Shown one piece after another: positions 1-8,534 of a stretch of DNA of 64,000 nucleotides. The translations under genes and the position numbers were made by a program. The stretch is from Prevotella fusca JCM 17724. Lineage in GTDB: Bacteria; Bacteroidota; Bacteroidia; Bacteroidales; Bacteroidaceae. Each line of letters starts with the position of its first letter. Positions within the stretch are counted from its first letter, which is position 1. The stretch lies in the NCBI RefSeq assembly GCF_001262015.1, contig NZ_CP012074.1, positions 392,501 to 456,500 on the forward strand. The letters are read 5' to 3'. The notes beneath the pieces were generated by a model that was not told the origin of the DNA, made no database searches, and saw only the letters and a list, made by a program, of their open reading frames with translations.

Positions 1-1822
1 TAAGGCTGTTCTTAGTGTAGCCTAATGAAATCTTATGGCTTATCTGCGGTTGGATAAACGGATTTCCTTTCCAGTAGGTCAGCTCGTCCAGCAGATATTC
101 AAAGGGGTTGAGGTCTTCATATCTCGGTTTGTCCTGTCGTTTGCTGTAGGCGAGTGTGAGCTTTGAACTGTTGTCGAGGTCATAACTGACGGAGAGATTG
201 GGGAAGAGCCTTGTGTGACAGTTCTTGTTCTCTTCCATCACTGTTCCGTCCTGATAGGATTTCAATGTCCCTACAGTCTGCATATATTCAATTCGCAAGC
301 CTGCAGAAGCCTGCAGCCGCTTCCACTGCTGGGCATATTGCATATAGCCTTCAAGGTTTGACTCTTGATAGGTAAACCTGTTTGACCTTGTGAGGTCAAG
401 TGCGCCTTTTGCATAGAAGCCGAATCGGTTACGGCTTTCCACCTTGGCAGCCTTGACACCTGCCAGCAGTTCTCCACCACGGCTGTTCTTCAGTCTGTAG
501 TCTGCTGTTGACGACAGGATGTTGATTGTTTTCTTGTTTTCGGCTGGATAGTCGTCTTCACGCAGCAGCTTCCCGTCAGGAGAGTAGAACGCATTGGGCT
601 GTTGATTCCTGCTCAATCCGTCAACGTGAATCCAGTCGGCATTTGCAGCGATGCTCTGCTGTTCTGTGATGGCAAACTGATAGCCTATGCCCGTCGTATA
701 TTTTGTATTCTCCTGTTTGGTATAGTCATTTCTTGCCTTCAATATTTCATGGAGTGTTTCCCTACCTTTATATATCCATGTAGTGGTTGCTGTAACTCCA
801 GGTCCCGTCAGGGCATCAACCGATGTGTTCAGCGTCAGCTTGTGTCTCTTGCCAGGTTGGAAAACAAAAGCCAGTCCGCCAGCGTAGGTGTTACGCTTGT
901 CGGTATCGTCGGTCTCCGAGAAGTTGCGGTCTCCGTCCTGTATCCTGTCAGTGCCATATTCCATGTCGTAGTGTCCGATGTTGTGACTGTAATTGATGCC
1001 CAGTTGCCATGTCCGCTTGTTGTAAGCCATGCTGAAATCGGAACTCTGGCGCAGGTGGTTCCAGAAGGAAACACCATGCGAGGTGGAAATATAGAGTCCT
1101 CGCTCGTTATTGTTCTTCAGTGTGATGTCGATAATACCGCTTGCCCCTTCCGAGTCATAACTGGCATCGGGATTGGTAGAGGTGGTAATGCTGGCAATGT
1201 TGGAAGACGGGATAGCACGCAGATAGGCAGTAAGTGCTTCACCTTGAAGTCGTATGCGCTTCCCGTTCACATAGACGGTAGCACTGCCGAGGGCAGAAAG
1301 CGACAGATTTCCTTTACTGTCAAGCCTCACACTGGGTGTATGGCGCAGAACATCTAAGGAATTACCAAGGTTGGCAAGATAAGACTGGGCAACGGAAATG
1401 CTTATCTTTCCGCTTTCCATCTTTACCAACGGGCATCGTTTACGGGCTGTGATTACAACGTTTTCCAGTTCTGTTCCGTCTGGGCGCAGGTAGATGTTAT
1501 AAGTGTCGTTGTTGTCGGGGATGGAGAAGAGAACCGTGGTGTCACGGCATCCGATGGCTCCACAATACAGCTGGTAACTGCCGTCCGTGAGCTGGCAGCT
1601 TAGTTTTCCGTCTGCTTCCGTCAGTCCATTGGCAACGACTTTGCCTGTTTTCTGGTCGGTAATGATAAGCGTTGCTGCGTCAACAGGCTCTTTTGTCTGC
1701 TGCTGGATATGAAAAGTAACATTCTGTTGAGCCATAACCTGCGATGTGTTAAGTAACAGCAAGCCCATGACCAATAGCGGAAATGAAGTGAAACGTCCTG
1801 TTTGTAAGTTTGTGATTGACAT
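1..1822 (-). CDS. Outer-membrane beta-barrel protein with carboxypeptidase-like N-terminal domain (3' end missing)
   Basis: An open frame starts at ATG 1822 and runs without a stop to the window edge, giving about 607 residues and lacking the C-terminus. Residues 1-32 form a signal peptide ending VMAQQ. A carboxypeptidase-regulatory-like beta-sandwich follows (about 35-115), then a plug-like segment with the ENVVITARKR transition and the SNIASITTSTNPDASYD stretch typical of TonB-receptor-like plugs. The rest is alternating polar/aromatic beta-barrel sequence. This matches the Bacteroidota outer membrane beta-barrel family, TonB-receptor relatives often without a SusD partner; none is visible here. 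The substrate is unknown. A -7 box about 50 bases upstream supports the start. Confidence 0.85.
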   Translation of the reverse strand, partial: MSITNLQTGRFTSFPLLVMGLLLLNTSQVMAQQNVTFHIQQQTKEPVDAATLIITDQKTGKVVANGLTEADGKLSCQLTDGSYQLYCGAIGCRDTTVLFSIPDNNDTYNIYLRPDGTELENVVITARKRCPLVKMESGKISISVAQSYLANLGNSLDVLRHTPSVRLDSKGNLSLSALGSATVYVNGKRIRLQGEALTAYLRAIPSSNIASITTSTNPDASYDSEGASGIIDITLKNNNERGLYISTSHGVSFWNHLRQSSDFSMAYNKRTWQLGINYSHNIGHYDMEYGTDRIQDGDRNFSETDDTDKRNTYAGGLAFVFQPGKRHKLTLNTSVDALTGPGVTATTTWIYKGRETLHEILKARNDYTKQENTKYTTGIGYQFAITEQQSIAANADWIHVDGLSRNQQPNAFYSPDGKLLREDDYPAENKKTINILSSTADYRLKNSRGGELLAGVKAAKVESRNRFGFYAKGALDLTRSNRFTYQESNLEGYMQYAQQWKRLQASAGLRIEYMQTVGTLKSYQDGTVMEENKNCHTRLFPNLSVSYDLDNSSKLTLAYSKRQDKPRYEDLNPFEYLLDELTYWKGNPFIQPQISHKISLGYTKNSL

Positions 1823-1879
1823 AAGGTCAGTTGTAGTTTGTTCTTATCAGTTTGTTATCTGATGGGTTTGTTTGGCTTA

Positions 1880-1887
1880 CAAAGATA
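1880..1887 (-). promoter_or_regulatory. Bacteroidota -7 box for the beta-barrel gene
   Basis: TATCTTTG on the minus strand matches the TAnnTTTG consensus. It would start transcription near 1873 and give a leader of about 50 bases before ATG 1822. Confidence 0.6.
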
Positions 1888-1970
1888 AGAAAAGACGGAC
1901 TTATGTAGGTGTTATTTTTTGTATAATTAACAATCTTTTCGTATTCTGTTAATGCAGTTCCGTTGAATTC

Positions 1971-2034
1971 TTTTCATGAAAAGAAATATTTATCTTCATG
2001 AAAAGAAATATTTTTTTTCATGAAAATAATTTCT
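1971..2034. repeat. Three tandem imperfect copies of a palindromic TTTTCATGAAAA unit
   Basis: The stretch repeats TTCATGAAAAGAAATATTT about every 21-22 bases. Each unit is centred on the self-complementary TTTTCATGAAAA or TTCATGAA. It lies upstream of the beta-barrel promoter and next to a decayed gene tail. Function is unknown; it could be an operator cluster or simple repeat expansion. Confidence 0.6.
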
Positions 2035-2077
2035 TCTTGTCGTGAAGATAATTCGGTACAGCGTTCATAAACAGCAG

Positions 2078-2194
2078 ATGAAGAGCTCGGAAGAGGCTTG
2101 TTATCTTTCTGGCAAGCGTCTTGATGCACCGCAGCGTGGCATGAATGTCATCAAAGAGGCAGATGGCAGGGCACGGAAAGTGGTCGTAAGGTAA
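2078..2194 (+). pseudogene. Relic of a C-terminal tail of a secreted protein
   Basis: A 38-residue frame contains ACYLSGKRLDAPQRGMNVI and ends in RKVVVR before a stop at 2192-2194. This resembles the C-terminal ends of many Prevotella secreted proteins, which finish as Y-[DN]-L-x-G-x-[RK]-[VL] ... G-[IV]-x-[IV] ... GKKVVV[KR]. No matching upstream body is present, and the sequence before the ATG is the AT-rich repeat. A transcription terminator follows 30 bases later, as expected for a gene 3' end. I infer a deleted gene whose last codons survive; a random resemblance remains possible. Confidence 0.45.
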
Positions 2195-2226
2195 TATTGT
2201 CCTAACTGTCAGATACAGAGTATAAT

Positions 2227-2260
2227 AAAAGGAGAAACTGCATCAGTTTCTCCTTTTATT
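2227..2260 (+). terminator. Intrinsic terminator downstream of the gene relic
   Basis: A 14-bp perfect stem (2227-2240 with 2244-2257) around the loop CAT runs into a T-rich tail. It separates the relic from the lipoprotein promoter just downstream. Confidence 0.8.
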
Positions 2261-2305
2261 AATATTTTTAATATATGTTCTGATGGTTTCTTCGTTTAAT
2301 TAGAG

Positions 2306-2313
2306 TACCTTTG
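2306..2313 (+). promoter_or_regulatory. -7 box upstream of the coiled-coil lipoprotein
   Basis: TACCTTTG matches TAnnTTTG. It overlaps a possible TTG codon at 2311, so translation cannot begin there; the ATG at 2338 is preferred. Confidence 0.6.
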
Positions 2314-2337
2314 CATCGTTATTCGATGATTATACAG

Positions 2338-3246
2338 ATGAAACGTAACAAACTAACAGCTCTGATGGCATTTGTGGGTGTTGTGGCTTGCACGTCCTGT
2401 GAGGAGGTGAAGCGACCTGCACCTGTCAGGGAACGTATCAATGTCACGCCTCCATCAAGAGAGGCTGAGGCGATAAGTCAGTTGACGGCATCGATTGATG
2501 AAATATCGGCTAACCTTGATGCCATCTCTGCCCAGGAGGCAATGCTCCGCAAGACGACCGAGCATGAAAATAAGAAGTCGAAGATTATCCTGCAAATCAA
2601 GGAACTCAGCGAACTGCTTGCAGAGAAGCAGAAGCAGATTGACAAGCTGCTGGGCGAGAAGGTTAAGAAAATGGATACTCCTGAAAAGTCCAGTGCCACG
2701 ATAGATAACCTTTATAAAATGATAGGTTTCCTTTCGTCACAATTGCAGGAGAAAGGTAGCCGTGTGGCACAGTTGGAGCAGGTTGCCAGCCGGAAGGATG
2801 TCACTGTAGACCAGCTTAGATATATCGTCATGAACCAGGGCAACAGCGTTGATGGGCTGCGTTACAGGTTCAGTATGGAGGCGTTGGAACGTGAGAATGC
2901 CCAGCTGAAGGCAAAGGAAAGGCTGAAAACAAAAGAACCTGACAGTTTCACGGGAGTCTATTATATCATTGCCGACAAGGAGACTCTGAAGGAGAAAGGA
3001 CTCTTGAAGACATCACTCTTCTCGAAGAAGCTGAACAATAATAATATAACAAAAGACCTGTTTGCGGAAGCTGACAGTAAAGAACTGAAGACGCTGACGA
3101 TAAATTCGACGTCGCCGAAGGTGCTGTCGCAGAATCCGGAGGGAAGTTATACACTCACAAGAAATGAGGACGGAACGACGACACTCGTCATTACCGATGC
3201 TGAAAAGTTCTGGAACGTGTCGCGCTATCTGATAATACAGGAGTGA
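2338..3246 (+). CDS. Hypothetical coiled-coil lipoprotein
   Basis: The frame from ATG 2338 encodes 302 residues. MKRNKLTALMAFVGVVACTSC is a lipoprotein signal with the modified cysteine near residue 21. Residues 45-190 are rich in heptad-like charged and leucine residues (ELSELLAEKQKQIDKLLGEK), predicting a long coiled coil. The C-terminal third (about 200-300) is a mixed alpha/beta region with the FTGVYYIIADKETLKEKGLL segment seen in uncharacterised Bacteroidota lipoproteins. I do not recognise a function; a periplasmic structural role is a guess. ATG 2326 is an alternative start, but it would place three residues before the charged signal-peptide N-terminus and leave almost no leader. Confidence 0.7.
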   Translation: MKRNKLTALMAFVGVVACTSCEEVKRPAPVRERINVTPPSREAEAISQLTASIDEISANLDAISAQEAMLRKTTEHENKKSKIILQIKELSELLAEKQKQIDKLLGEKVKKMDTPEKSSATIDNLYKMIGFLSSQLQEKGSRVAQLEQVASRKDVTVDQLRYIVMNQGNSVDGLRYRFSMEALERENAQLKAKERLKTKEPDSFTGVYYIIADKETLKEKGLLKTSLFSKKLNNNNITKDLFAEADSKELKTLTINSTSPKVLSQNPEGSYTLTRNEDGTTTLVITDAEKFWNVSRYLIIQE

Positions 3247-3311
3247 TTCTGCTTTGGTGTGGAAAGAAAATAAAATAGGCTGCAAAGGTTGTGAAAATCG
3301 AATAATTTTCT

Positions 3312-3319
3312 TATCTTTG
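3312..3319 (+). promoter_or_regulatory. -7 box for the Nif3-family gene
   Basis: TATCTTTG lies 14 bases before ATG 3333, so the transcript would have a very short leader. Confidence 0.6.
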
Positions 3320-3332
3320 CAGCCTAAAACTT

Positions 3333-4148
3333 ATGCGTAGCGTGAAAATAAAGGAAGTAATTGATGCCCTTGAACGGTTCGCGCCTTTGCCCTTGCAGGA
3401 AAGCTATGATAATGCTGGTCTGCAGGTTGGATTGACAGAGGCGGAAGTATCAGGGGCTTTGTTGTGTCTTGACGTGACGGAAAAGGTGGTAGATGAAGCC
3501 ATCAGCCGGGGGTGTAACCTGATTGTTGCGCACCATCCGCTTATCTTCCGTAAGCTGGCACAGGTGACGGATGTGAACTATGTACAGCGAACGGTGATAA
3601 AGGCTATCAAGAATGATATTGTCATTGCAGCTATGCACACAAATCTTGATTCGGCTGTGGGTGGTGTAAACTACAAGATAGCTGAGAAGTTAGGACTTGG
3701 AAACGTGCGTTTCTTCGGTCGTAACAAGCAGGTGGTGAGCCCCTTGACAGGTGAGACGGTAACTGGCGGTGACGGTGTCATTGGTGAGTTTGAGGAGCCA
3801 TTGGCAGCTGATGATCTGATTCTGTTACTGAAGAAGCAGTTTGATGTTGAGTGCGTCCAGACCAATGAGTTGCTTCGTCGTGAGATACGTACTGTCGCTC
3901 TCTGTGGCGGTTCGGGTTCGTTCCTTTTGCAGGATGCAGTTGAGGCGGGTGCTGATGCCTTTATTACAGGTGAGATGAGCTATCATGAGTACTTCGGTCA
4001 TGAGCAGGAAATACAGCTTTGTGTCATCGGGCATTACCAGAGTGAACAATATACAACTGAGGTGCTGCGTGATGTCATTGAGCGTGAATGTCCGGGAGTA
4101 AAGTGCTTTCTGTCGGAGATAAATACGAATCCGATTGTTTATTTTTAG
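3333..4148 (+). CDS. Nif3-like dinuclear metal centre protein (YbgI/GTP cyclohydrolase 1 type 2 homolog)
   Basis: This 271-residue protein matches the Nif3/YbgI family, toroidal hexamers with a two-metal site whose physiological reaction is still unsettled. The metal ligands are visible: H67-H68 in AHHPLIF, H102 and D106 in MHTNLD, and H234 and E238 in GHYQSEQ. Its length is close to the short YbgI form and lacks the extra inserted domain found in many family members. The zinc-ribbon coiled-coil protein lies about 150 bases downstream in the same direction, so the two genes may be co-expressed. Both ends and all expected ligands are intact. Confidence 0.9.
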   Translation: MRSVKIKEVIDALERFAPLPLQESYDNAGLQVGLTEAEVSGALLCLDVTEKVVDEAISRGCNLIVAHHPLIFRKLAQVTDVNYVQRTVIKAIKNDIVIAAMHTNLDSAVGGVNYKIAEKLGLGNVRFFGRNKQVVSPLTGETVTGGDGVIGEFEEPLAADDLILLLKKQFDVECVQTNELLRREIRTVALCGGSGSFLLQDAVEAGADAFITGEMSYHEYFGHEQEIQLCVIGHYQSEQYTTEVLRDVIERECPGVKCFLSEINTNPIVYF

Positions 4149-4290
4149 TTGACAAGTAGGCAAGTTGACGAGTAAACAAGTTAATTGTTGATAAGTTGGT
4201 GATAAATAAAAAACGGTAATCATAATGATGAATTTTGAATTATGAATTCTGAATTAAAGTAGTCATTCTGAATTTTGAATTAAATTAATA
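4149..4290. repeat. Low-complexity intergenic repeats (ACAAGT- and GAATT-type)
   Basis: The gap first repeats a CAAGTnnnCAAGTTGAC-like word (4149-4200), then a GAATTnTGAATT word (4226-4285). The same two word types, in reverse orientation, fill the gap at 6671-6892. No gene is seen. Confidence 0.6.
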
Positions 4291-4298
4291 TAAGAATT

Positions 4299-5123
4299 AT
4301 GGCAAAGAAAGATCCAAAAGAGTTACCAGTGGAGGAGAAGCTGAAGAATCTTTTCCAGTTACAGACAACACTGTCAGGTATCGACGAGAAGCGTGCACTG
4401 CGTGGTGAGTTGCCACTTGAGGTACGTGACCTGGAGGATGAGATTGAAGGTCTGCACACTCGTATCGAGAAGATTGAGCAGGACATAAAGGAATATCAGA
4501 GTGCTGTTACTCAGAAGAAGGGTAATATTCTTGAGGCGCAGGCAAGTCTGGAGCGTTATAACAAGCAGTTGGATACGGTTGCAAATAACCGCGAATACGA
4601 CACACTGACCAAGGAAATTGAGTTCCAGACACTGGAGATTGAGCTTTGTAACAAGAAGATCAAGGAAGCTCAGTATAAGGTTGAAGAGAAGCAGAAGGAC
4701 TTGGAGACCAATCGTGCATTGCTCGAAGACCGTCAGCACGCCTTGGAAGAGAAGCGTAACGAACTTGACGAGATTATGCAGGAGACACGTGAAGAGGAGG
4801 GCTTGCTGAAAGAAAAGGCTGCAGAACTGGAGACAAAGATTGAGCCTGGATTGCTCCGCAGCTTCAAGCGCATCCGCCGTGGTGCCCGCAATGGTCTGGG
4901 TATCGTTTACGTACAGCGTGATGCCTGTGGTGGTTGCTTCAACAAGATTCCGCCTCAGCGTCAGTTGGATGTGAAGATTCATAAGAAAATTATCGTGTGT
5001 GAGTACTGTGGTCGTATCCTCATTGACCCTGAGTTGGCTGGTGTTAAGGTTGACAAGGCAGCAGAGGAGAAGCCGAAGAAGCGTAGAGCAACACGCAAGA
5101 AGAAGGAAGAAGAGGGAGAATAA
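4299..5123 (+). CDS. Coiled-coil protein with C4-type zinc ribbon
   Basis: This 274-residue protein starts MAKKDPKELPVEEKLKNLF. Residues 40-185 form an almost continuous antiparallel coiled coil rich in E, K and Q. The C-terminal zinc ribbon has C210-x2-C213 and C234-x2-C237. This is the architecture of the bacterial C4 zinc-ribbon family (DUF164), usually found next to Nif3-family genes as it is here. Members are linked to RNA or nucleic-acid handling, but no reaction is established. A lysine/arginine-rich tail (KKRRATRKKKEEEGE) could bind nucleic acid. The gene is complete. Confidence 0.85.
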   Translation: MAKKDPKELPVEEKLKNLFQLQTTLSGIDEKRALRGELPLEVRDLEDEIEGLHTRIEKIEQDIKEYQSAVTQKKGNILEAQASLERYNKQLDTVANNREYDTLTKEIEFQTLEIELCNKKIKEAQYKVEEKQKDLETNRALLEDRQHALEEKRNELDEIMQETREEEGLLKEKAAELETKIEPGLLRSFKRIRRGARNGLGIVYVQRDACGGCFNKIPPQRQLDVKIHKKIIVCEYCGRILIDPELAGVKVDKAAEEKPKKRRATRKKKEEEGE

Positions 5124-5186
5124 TTCATTGTCCTGTTCCTTCTGCTAAGGGTCTTTTCCTTTGGCAATAGATATAACAAAAGAGTC

Positions 5187-5236
5187 AGCCTCAAGACATA
5201 GGAATTGCAATTTGTGTATTCCTGTGCCTTGAGGCT
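5187..5236 (+). terminator. Long hairpin after the zinc-ribbon gene
   Basis: Perfect 9-bp outer arms (5187-5195 with 5228-5236, AGCCTCAAG/CTTGAGGCT) enclose a further complementary TAGGAAT/ATTCCT pair. The T-tract is weak, so it could be a terminator or another structured element. Confidence 0.55.
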
Positions 5237-5311
5237 GTCGCTTTGCATAAATTATCTGGATGTATGAGAAAGGTGCTGGGAGCTTTTTCCGTTTTGGTAA
5301 CAAGCATAGAT

Positions 5312-5715
5312 ATTGTCAACGTCTGATAAAACTCAAATAGCATACGCTCCACAGTGGAATTTCTTTTAGGTGGAAAGTGTTGTGTTGGCTTTGGAAAAGT
5401 AAAGCTCTTAATCATATAGTTTTTGTTTGCCTTTGGTAGTACAACTCTTTTCTGGCAATAAGTTGCTCCCGCTCTGGCAACATATAGTAAAATGTTTAGC
5501 ACCCAGCACCAATGGTGCTTATCAACAACACGATGGGTGATGGGCAGCAACACATTGGTAGAAGATGGGAAGAGAGGTTTGTTATTGTCATTACAATTAA
5601 TGTATAGTAAGGTGCTGCTGACGAACTTATATGGGAAAAGGATTGTCGGACACCAATATTCTATTATTGGGCAATAGCATTCTTTTGTGATGTATGATTT
5701 CAAAACATTTTAATG
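5312..5715 (+). repeat. Dispersed intergenic repeat, copy a (palindromic core 5505-5519)
   Basis: This stretch aligns with the reverse complement of 48480-48800 over several hundred bases, and with 40790-41080 and 34020-34160 over the core. The core AGCACCAATGGTGCT is a perfect dyad; the copies at 40875 and 48587 have AACACC/GGTGTT arms instead, a paired change. A frame reading MFSTQHQWCLSTTRWVMG crosses the core and is recognisable in two other copies. It fills most of the gap between the zinc-ribbon and cyclophilin genes. Whether it acts as DNA, RNA or a tiny peptide gene is unknown. Confidence 0.65.
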
Positions 5716-5799
5716 ATTGATTTCGGTTAGTAGGAAATAATGTGGCTCGTAATCTAATGATTTTTGGTTAATATCTCATCAGAATTAGAACAGACAAGA

Positions 5800-5893
5800 A
5801 AAAGCTCCTAACCTTTTTCGGAAAAGCTTAGGAGCTTTTCGAAGAAAGGTTAAGAGCTTTCTACGGAAAGATTAGGAGTCTTCTATATTTTGT
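5800..5893. repeat. Cluster of related hairpin arms between convergent genes
   Basis: AAAAGCTCCTAA (5800-5811) pairs with TTAGGAGCTTTT (5828-5839), and two more diverged GGTTAAGAGC / GATTAGGAGTC units follow. The cluster lies immediately 3' of the cyclophilin gene and may terminate it, but the unit repetition is unusual for a simple terminator. Confidence 0.5.
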
Positions 5894-5918
5894 TTAACCC
5901 GATTTGGATAGAATAGAC

Positions 5919-6665
5919 CTATAACGTGTCTACAGCTTCAATTCTTATATCTTCTGTCGGACGGTCGTTGCGGTCGGTATTGCAGTTCTGGATACGTTCG
6001 ACAACATCAAGACCTTCTTCAACCTCGCCGAAGACGGTATATTGGTTGTCAAGGAATGGTGTGCCGCCAACGGTGGTATAGATTTCTGTCTGTTCGTCAG
6101 TGAAGACGGGTTTTCCTTGCTGCTTGCAGTGGTTTTTGGTTTCTTCAATCAGCTGTTCCTGTAAAGCCTGTAGTCCTTCACGGTCACGGTTACGTCTGAA
6201 GTTCATAATCTCTTCATGATGCTTCTTGGTAAGTTGGTTGAATACTTCCTGTTCCTGCTGCATAGCCATCTGATGCTCCATTTGTTTCAGTTCGGTAGGC
6301 TTGTAGGTCTTTCCCCATACGATGTAGAACTGGCTGCCACTGCTTTCCCGCTTTGGATTTACCTCGTCGCCGGTTCGGGCGGCACTCAAAGCACCACGTT
6401 TGTGGAAGTATTGAGGGTAAACAAACTCTGCAGGGATTGTATAGTCTGGTCCGCCCGTACCTAACATCTTACCCTTAGGGGCATCCTTGCTGTCTGGGTC
6501 GCCACCTTGTATCATGAAGTCTTTTATTACTCGGTGGAAGATGGTGCTGTCAAAGTAGCCCTCTTTCGCCAACTTCAGAAAGTTATCACGATGTCTTGGA
6601 GTCTCGTCATAGAGACGGATGGTTATATCCCCCTCTGTTGTCTTTATTTTAAGTCTTGTTGCCAT
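5919..6665 (-). CDS. Cyclophilin-type peptidyl-prolyl cis-trans isomerase
   Basis: This 248-residue protein has the cyclophilin core: TTEGDITIRLYDETP at the N-terminus, FHRVIKDFMIQGGDP with the catalytic arginine around residue 45, and GSQFYIVWG. It catalyses proline isomerisation during folding. An inserted helical, charged segment (about residues 125-195, rich in Q, E and K) separates the two halves of the fold, which resume with TPFLDNQYTVFGEVEEGLDVV. No signal peptide is seen, so it is probably cytoplasmic. The ATG at 6665 is preceded by low-complexity DNA. Confidence 0.9.
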   Translation of the reverse strand: MATRLKIKTTEGDITIRLYDETPRHRDNFLKLAKEGYFDSTIFHRVIKDFMIQGGDPDSKDAPKGKMLGTGGPDYTIPAEFVYPQYFHKRGALSAARTGDEVNPKRESSGSQFYIVWGKTYKPTELKQMEHQMAMQQEQEVFNQLTKKHHEEIMNFRRNRDREGLQALQEQLIEETKNHCKQQGKPVFTDEQTEIYTTVGGTPFLDNQYTVFGEVEEGLDVVERIQNCNTDRNDRPTEDIRIEAVDTL

Positions 6666-6670
6666 AATGT

Positions 6671-6892
6671 TTAATTCAAAACTAAATGTTATAATGGTTC
6701 ATAATTCAGAGTGCATGGTAATTCATAATTCAATGACCAGATTAATCGGACTGTGGACCTGTCAAACCATTAAGTTTAAAATTATCAATGGTTATTATGA
6801 AACTGTGTATGTGTCTGCTTGTTAACTTGTTAAACTTTTACACTTAACCTTTCTACTCGTGAACCTGTCCATTTGTCCACTTGTCTACTGCT
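6671..6892. repeat. Low-complexity gap with ACTTGT-type and ATTCATAATT-type words
   Basis: Words like CATAATTCA repeat at 6690-6745. CTTGTnnACTTGT-like words repeat at 6797-6890, mirroring the gap at 4149-4290. No gene is seen. Confidence 0.5.
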
Positions 6893-7711
6893 TTACAGTC
6901 CTCTTTCTTTGAAGATTCTTTCTTTTGCTTCATTAATCTTCTGAAACTTCTTCTCTGCAGCTTTACGCACATCCTCTCCGAGGGTAGCGACACGGTCGGG
7001 ATGGTGTTTCAGAGCCATCTTACGATAAGCATCCTTTACTTCTTCGTCAGTGGCAGAAGGTGGTACACCCAATACTTTGTAGGCATCCTTGATATTGCTG
7101 CCGTCCTGAGCACCACTTTCCAAGTTGAGCATAGAATCTACATCCTGTTGGGAGAGTCCAAGATAATTGGCTACTTCTTTCAATGCCTTCACTTCTTTAG
7201 GGCTTATCGCACCATCAGCCTTAGCAATGAGAACAAGGTAATTGAGTAGCTGCAGGCGGTGGCTTATGCTTGTGTGTAGGGTGATTTCCATACAGCTCTG
7301 GCGGATTGTCTTCTTGAACTGATAAGGTCCTTGCTGCCTTTGCAGTTCAAATAGGTTCAGTAGGATGGACTCTCCTTGGTTTACGGCTATATCGCCGAAG
7401 TTATTATGAAGGAACTTTCGCACGTACTCCATCTCTGAGTGCATTATCTTTCCATCTGCTTTTATGATGTAAGAGGAGAGTACAAGCATGGAAAACAAGA
7501 AGGAATTGCGGTCTCCCTCCATAGAATGGTTACCTTCCCAATGACCCTGTTGCCCATAGCCACCCTGTTCGCCATTATTTGCATAACCTTCTTTGCCGGC
7601 ATCGAGTACCTGGTCAATCAGGTTTCCTATGCAGAAGCCAGTGATAGCTCCCAGCGTACTTCTACTAAGTATCCAACCTAATGCGCCACAAATCCACTTT
7701 GCTATTGCCAT
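6893..7711 (-). CDS. TerB-like / J-domain (DjlA-type) protein
   Basis: The preferred start is ATG 7711 (MAIAKWICGALGWILSR), giving 272 residues; the frame is open further upstream, but that part contains the promoter box. A glycine-rich hydrophobic N-terminus (WILSRSTLGAITGFCIGNLI) could insert in the membrane, as in DjlA. Residues about 70-185 are a TerB-type helical domain (IIKADGKIMHSEMEYVRKF and AKADGAISPKEVKAL). A C-terminal J domain (DAYKVLGVPPSATDEEVKDAY) carries the HPD motif in KHHPDRV, which activates Hsp70/DnaK. It probably acts as a membrane-linked DnaK co-chaperone. Confidence 0.85.
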   Translation of the reverse strand: MAIAKWICGALGWILSRSTLGAITGFCIGNLIDQVLDAGKEGYANNGEQGGYGQQGHWEGNHSMEGDRNSFLFSMLVLSSYIIKADGKIMHSEMEYVRKFLHNNFGDIAVNQGESILLNLFELQRQQGPYQFKKTIRQSCMEITLHTSISHRLQLLNYLVLIAKADGAISPKEVKALKEVANYLGLSQQDVDSMLNLESGAQDGSNIKDAYKVLGVPPSATDEEVKDAYRKMALKHHPDRVATLGEDVRKAAEKKFQKINEAKERIFKERGL

Positions 7712-7768
7712 ATATCTTCTTTTTAATATGCGTTTATTGCTGTATGTTTTTTCTTCTTTGTCGATAAA

Positions 7769-7776
7769 CAAAGATA
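7769..7776 (-). promoter_or_regulatory. -7 box for the J-domain gene
   Basis: TATCTTTG on the minus strand lies 58 bases before ATG 7711 and rules out upstream starts. Confidence 0.6.
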
Positions 7777-7940
7777 ATGCCAAGGTTTAATCTTCTGTTT
7801 TTTATAAATCCTTAATTCCGCAGCATTATTTCTTGTGAGAAATCCAAGTGCCTGAGAAACAAAGTCCTCAAAACATTTGGACATGTCAGAATTTTCACCT
7901 ATCTTAGTGCTATCAAATAATAAGCAAGCAAAAATCTGAC

Positions 7941-8424
7941 ATGACAAAGGTAGCAATTAAAAACGGGAATATCACTTCTTTCGGAGGAGTTTATCACATC
8001 ATGGACGTTCTTTCAAGGTTTGGCTTTGAAAAACTTACCGAATCCGTATTGGGTAGATACCGGATGCAGCGGCAAGGCATTCAGCCATGGAAGCATCCTG
8101 GGCTCTCTCTTCTTCAGCTACCTTTGTGGTGGGGATTGTCTTGAGGACATCAACGTGTTTACAGGACAATTCAGACAGAGATCTGGCGCGCTGTTACCCG
8201 GTGCCGACACCGTGGGGCGCGGACTGAAGGAGCTTGCCGAAGAGAATATTGTCTACAGGAGCGAAACCTCTGGCAGGTCGTACTGTTTCAACACTGCAGA
8301 GAAGCTGAACACCTTACTTTTACGGATGATACGGAGAATGGGGCTTATAAAGGGTTCTTCCATTAAATGCGTGGATGTTTTTCGTATAGCTTTAACGGAA
8401 GAAACGGAGTTGTTCATTAAATAA
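7941..8424 (+). pseudogene. IS1380-family transposase N-terminus, frameshifted (copy 1)
   Basis: It begins MTKVAIKNGNITSFGGVYHI and matches the N-termini in copies 2 and 3. A one-base gain near 8060 (ATACC where the others read ACGC) splits the frame; the second frame continues GCSGKAFSHGSILGSLFFSYL. After the LIKG codons it reads into passenger DNA and stops. No catalytic domain remains, so it is dead. Confidence 0.85.
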
Positions 8425-8531
8425 AACATAGCCAGGACGGTCTTGGCTACCTACTTTATTATCATCCTCCGATGCAGAAAACCTTTTCATGTCAATACTT
8501 TAAAAAGGCAGACAATGGATTGAAAAATCAT
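8354..8531 (+). mobile_element. Left fragment of the passenger element inside copy 1
   Basis: It follows the target word CTTATAAAGG (8344-8353) exactly as in the other two IS copies and starts with the same end sequence GTTCTTCC. It is cut off at about 8531. Confidence 0.75.
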
Positions 8532-8534
8532 TCT

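Larger units (their letters stand above)
7810..8531 (+). mobile_element. IS1380-family element, copy 1, right part lost
   Basis: The left inverted repeat CCTTAATTCCGCAGC starts at 7810 as in copies 2 and 3. Homology continues through the transposase N-terminus and into the left part of the passenger element, then stops abruptly at about 8531 where IS1595-type DNA begins. The right half and right end are missing. Confidence 0.8.

Noticed and set aside
602..1357. A 251-codon plus-strand frame near the left edge
   Set aside because: The minus-strand frame here continues through the window edge and has a signal peptide, plug and barrel features; the plus frame is its shadow.
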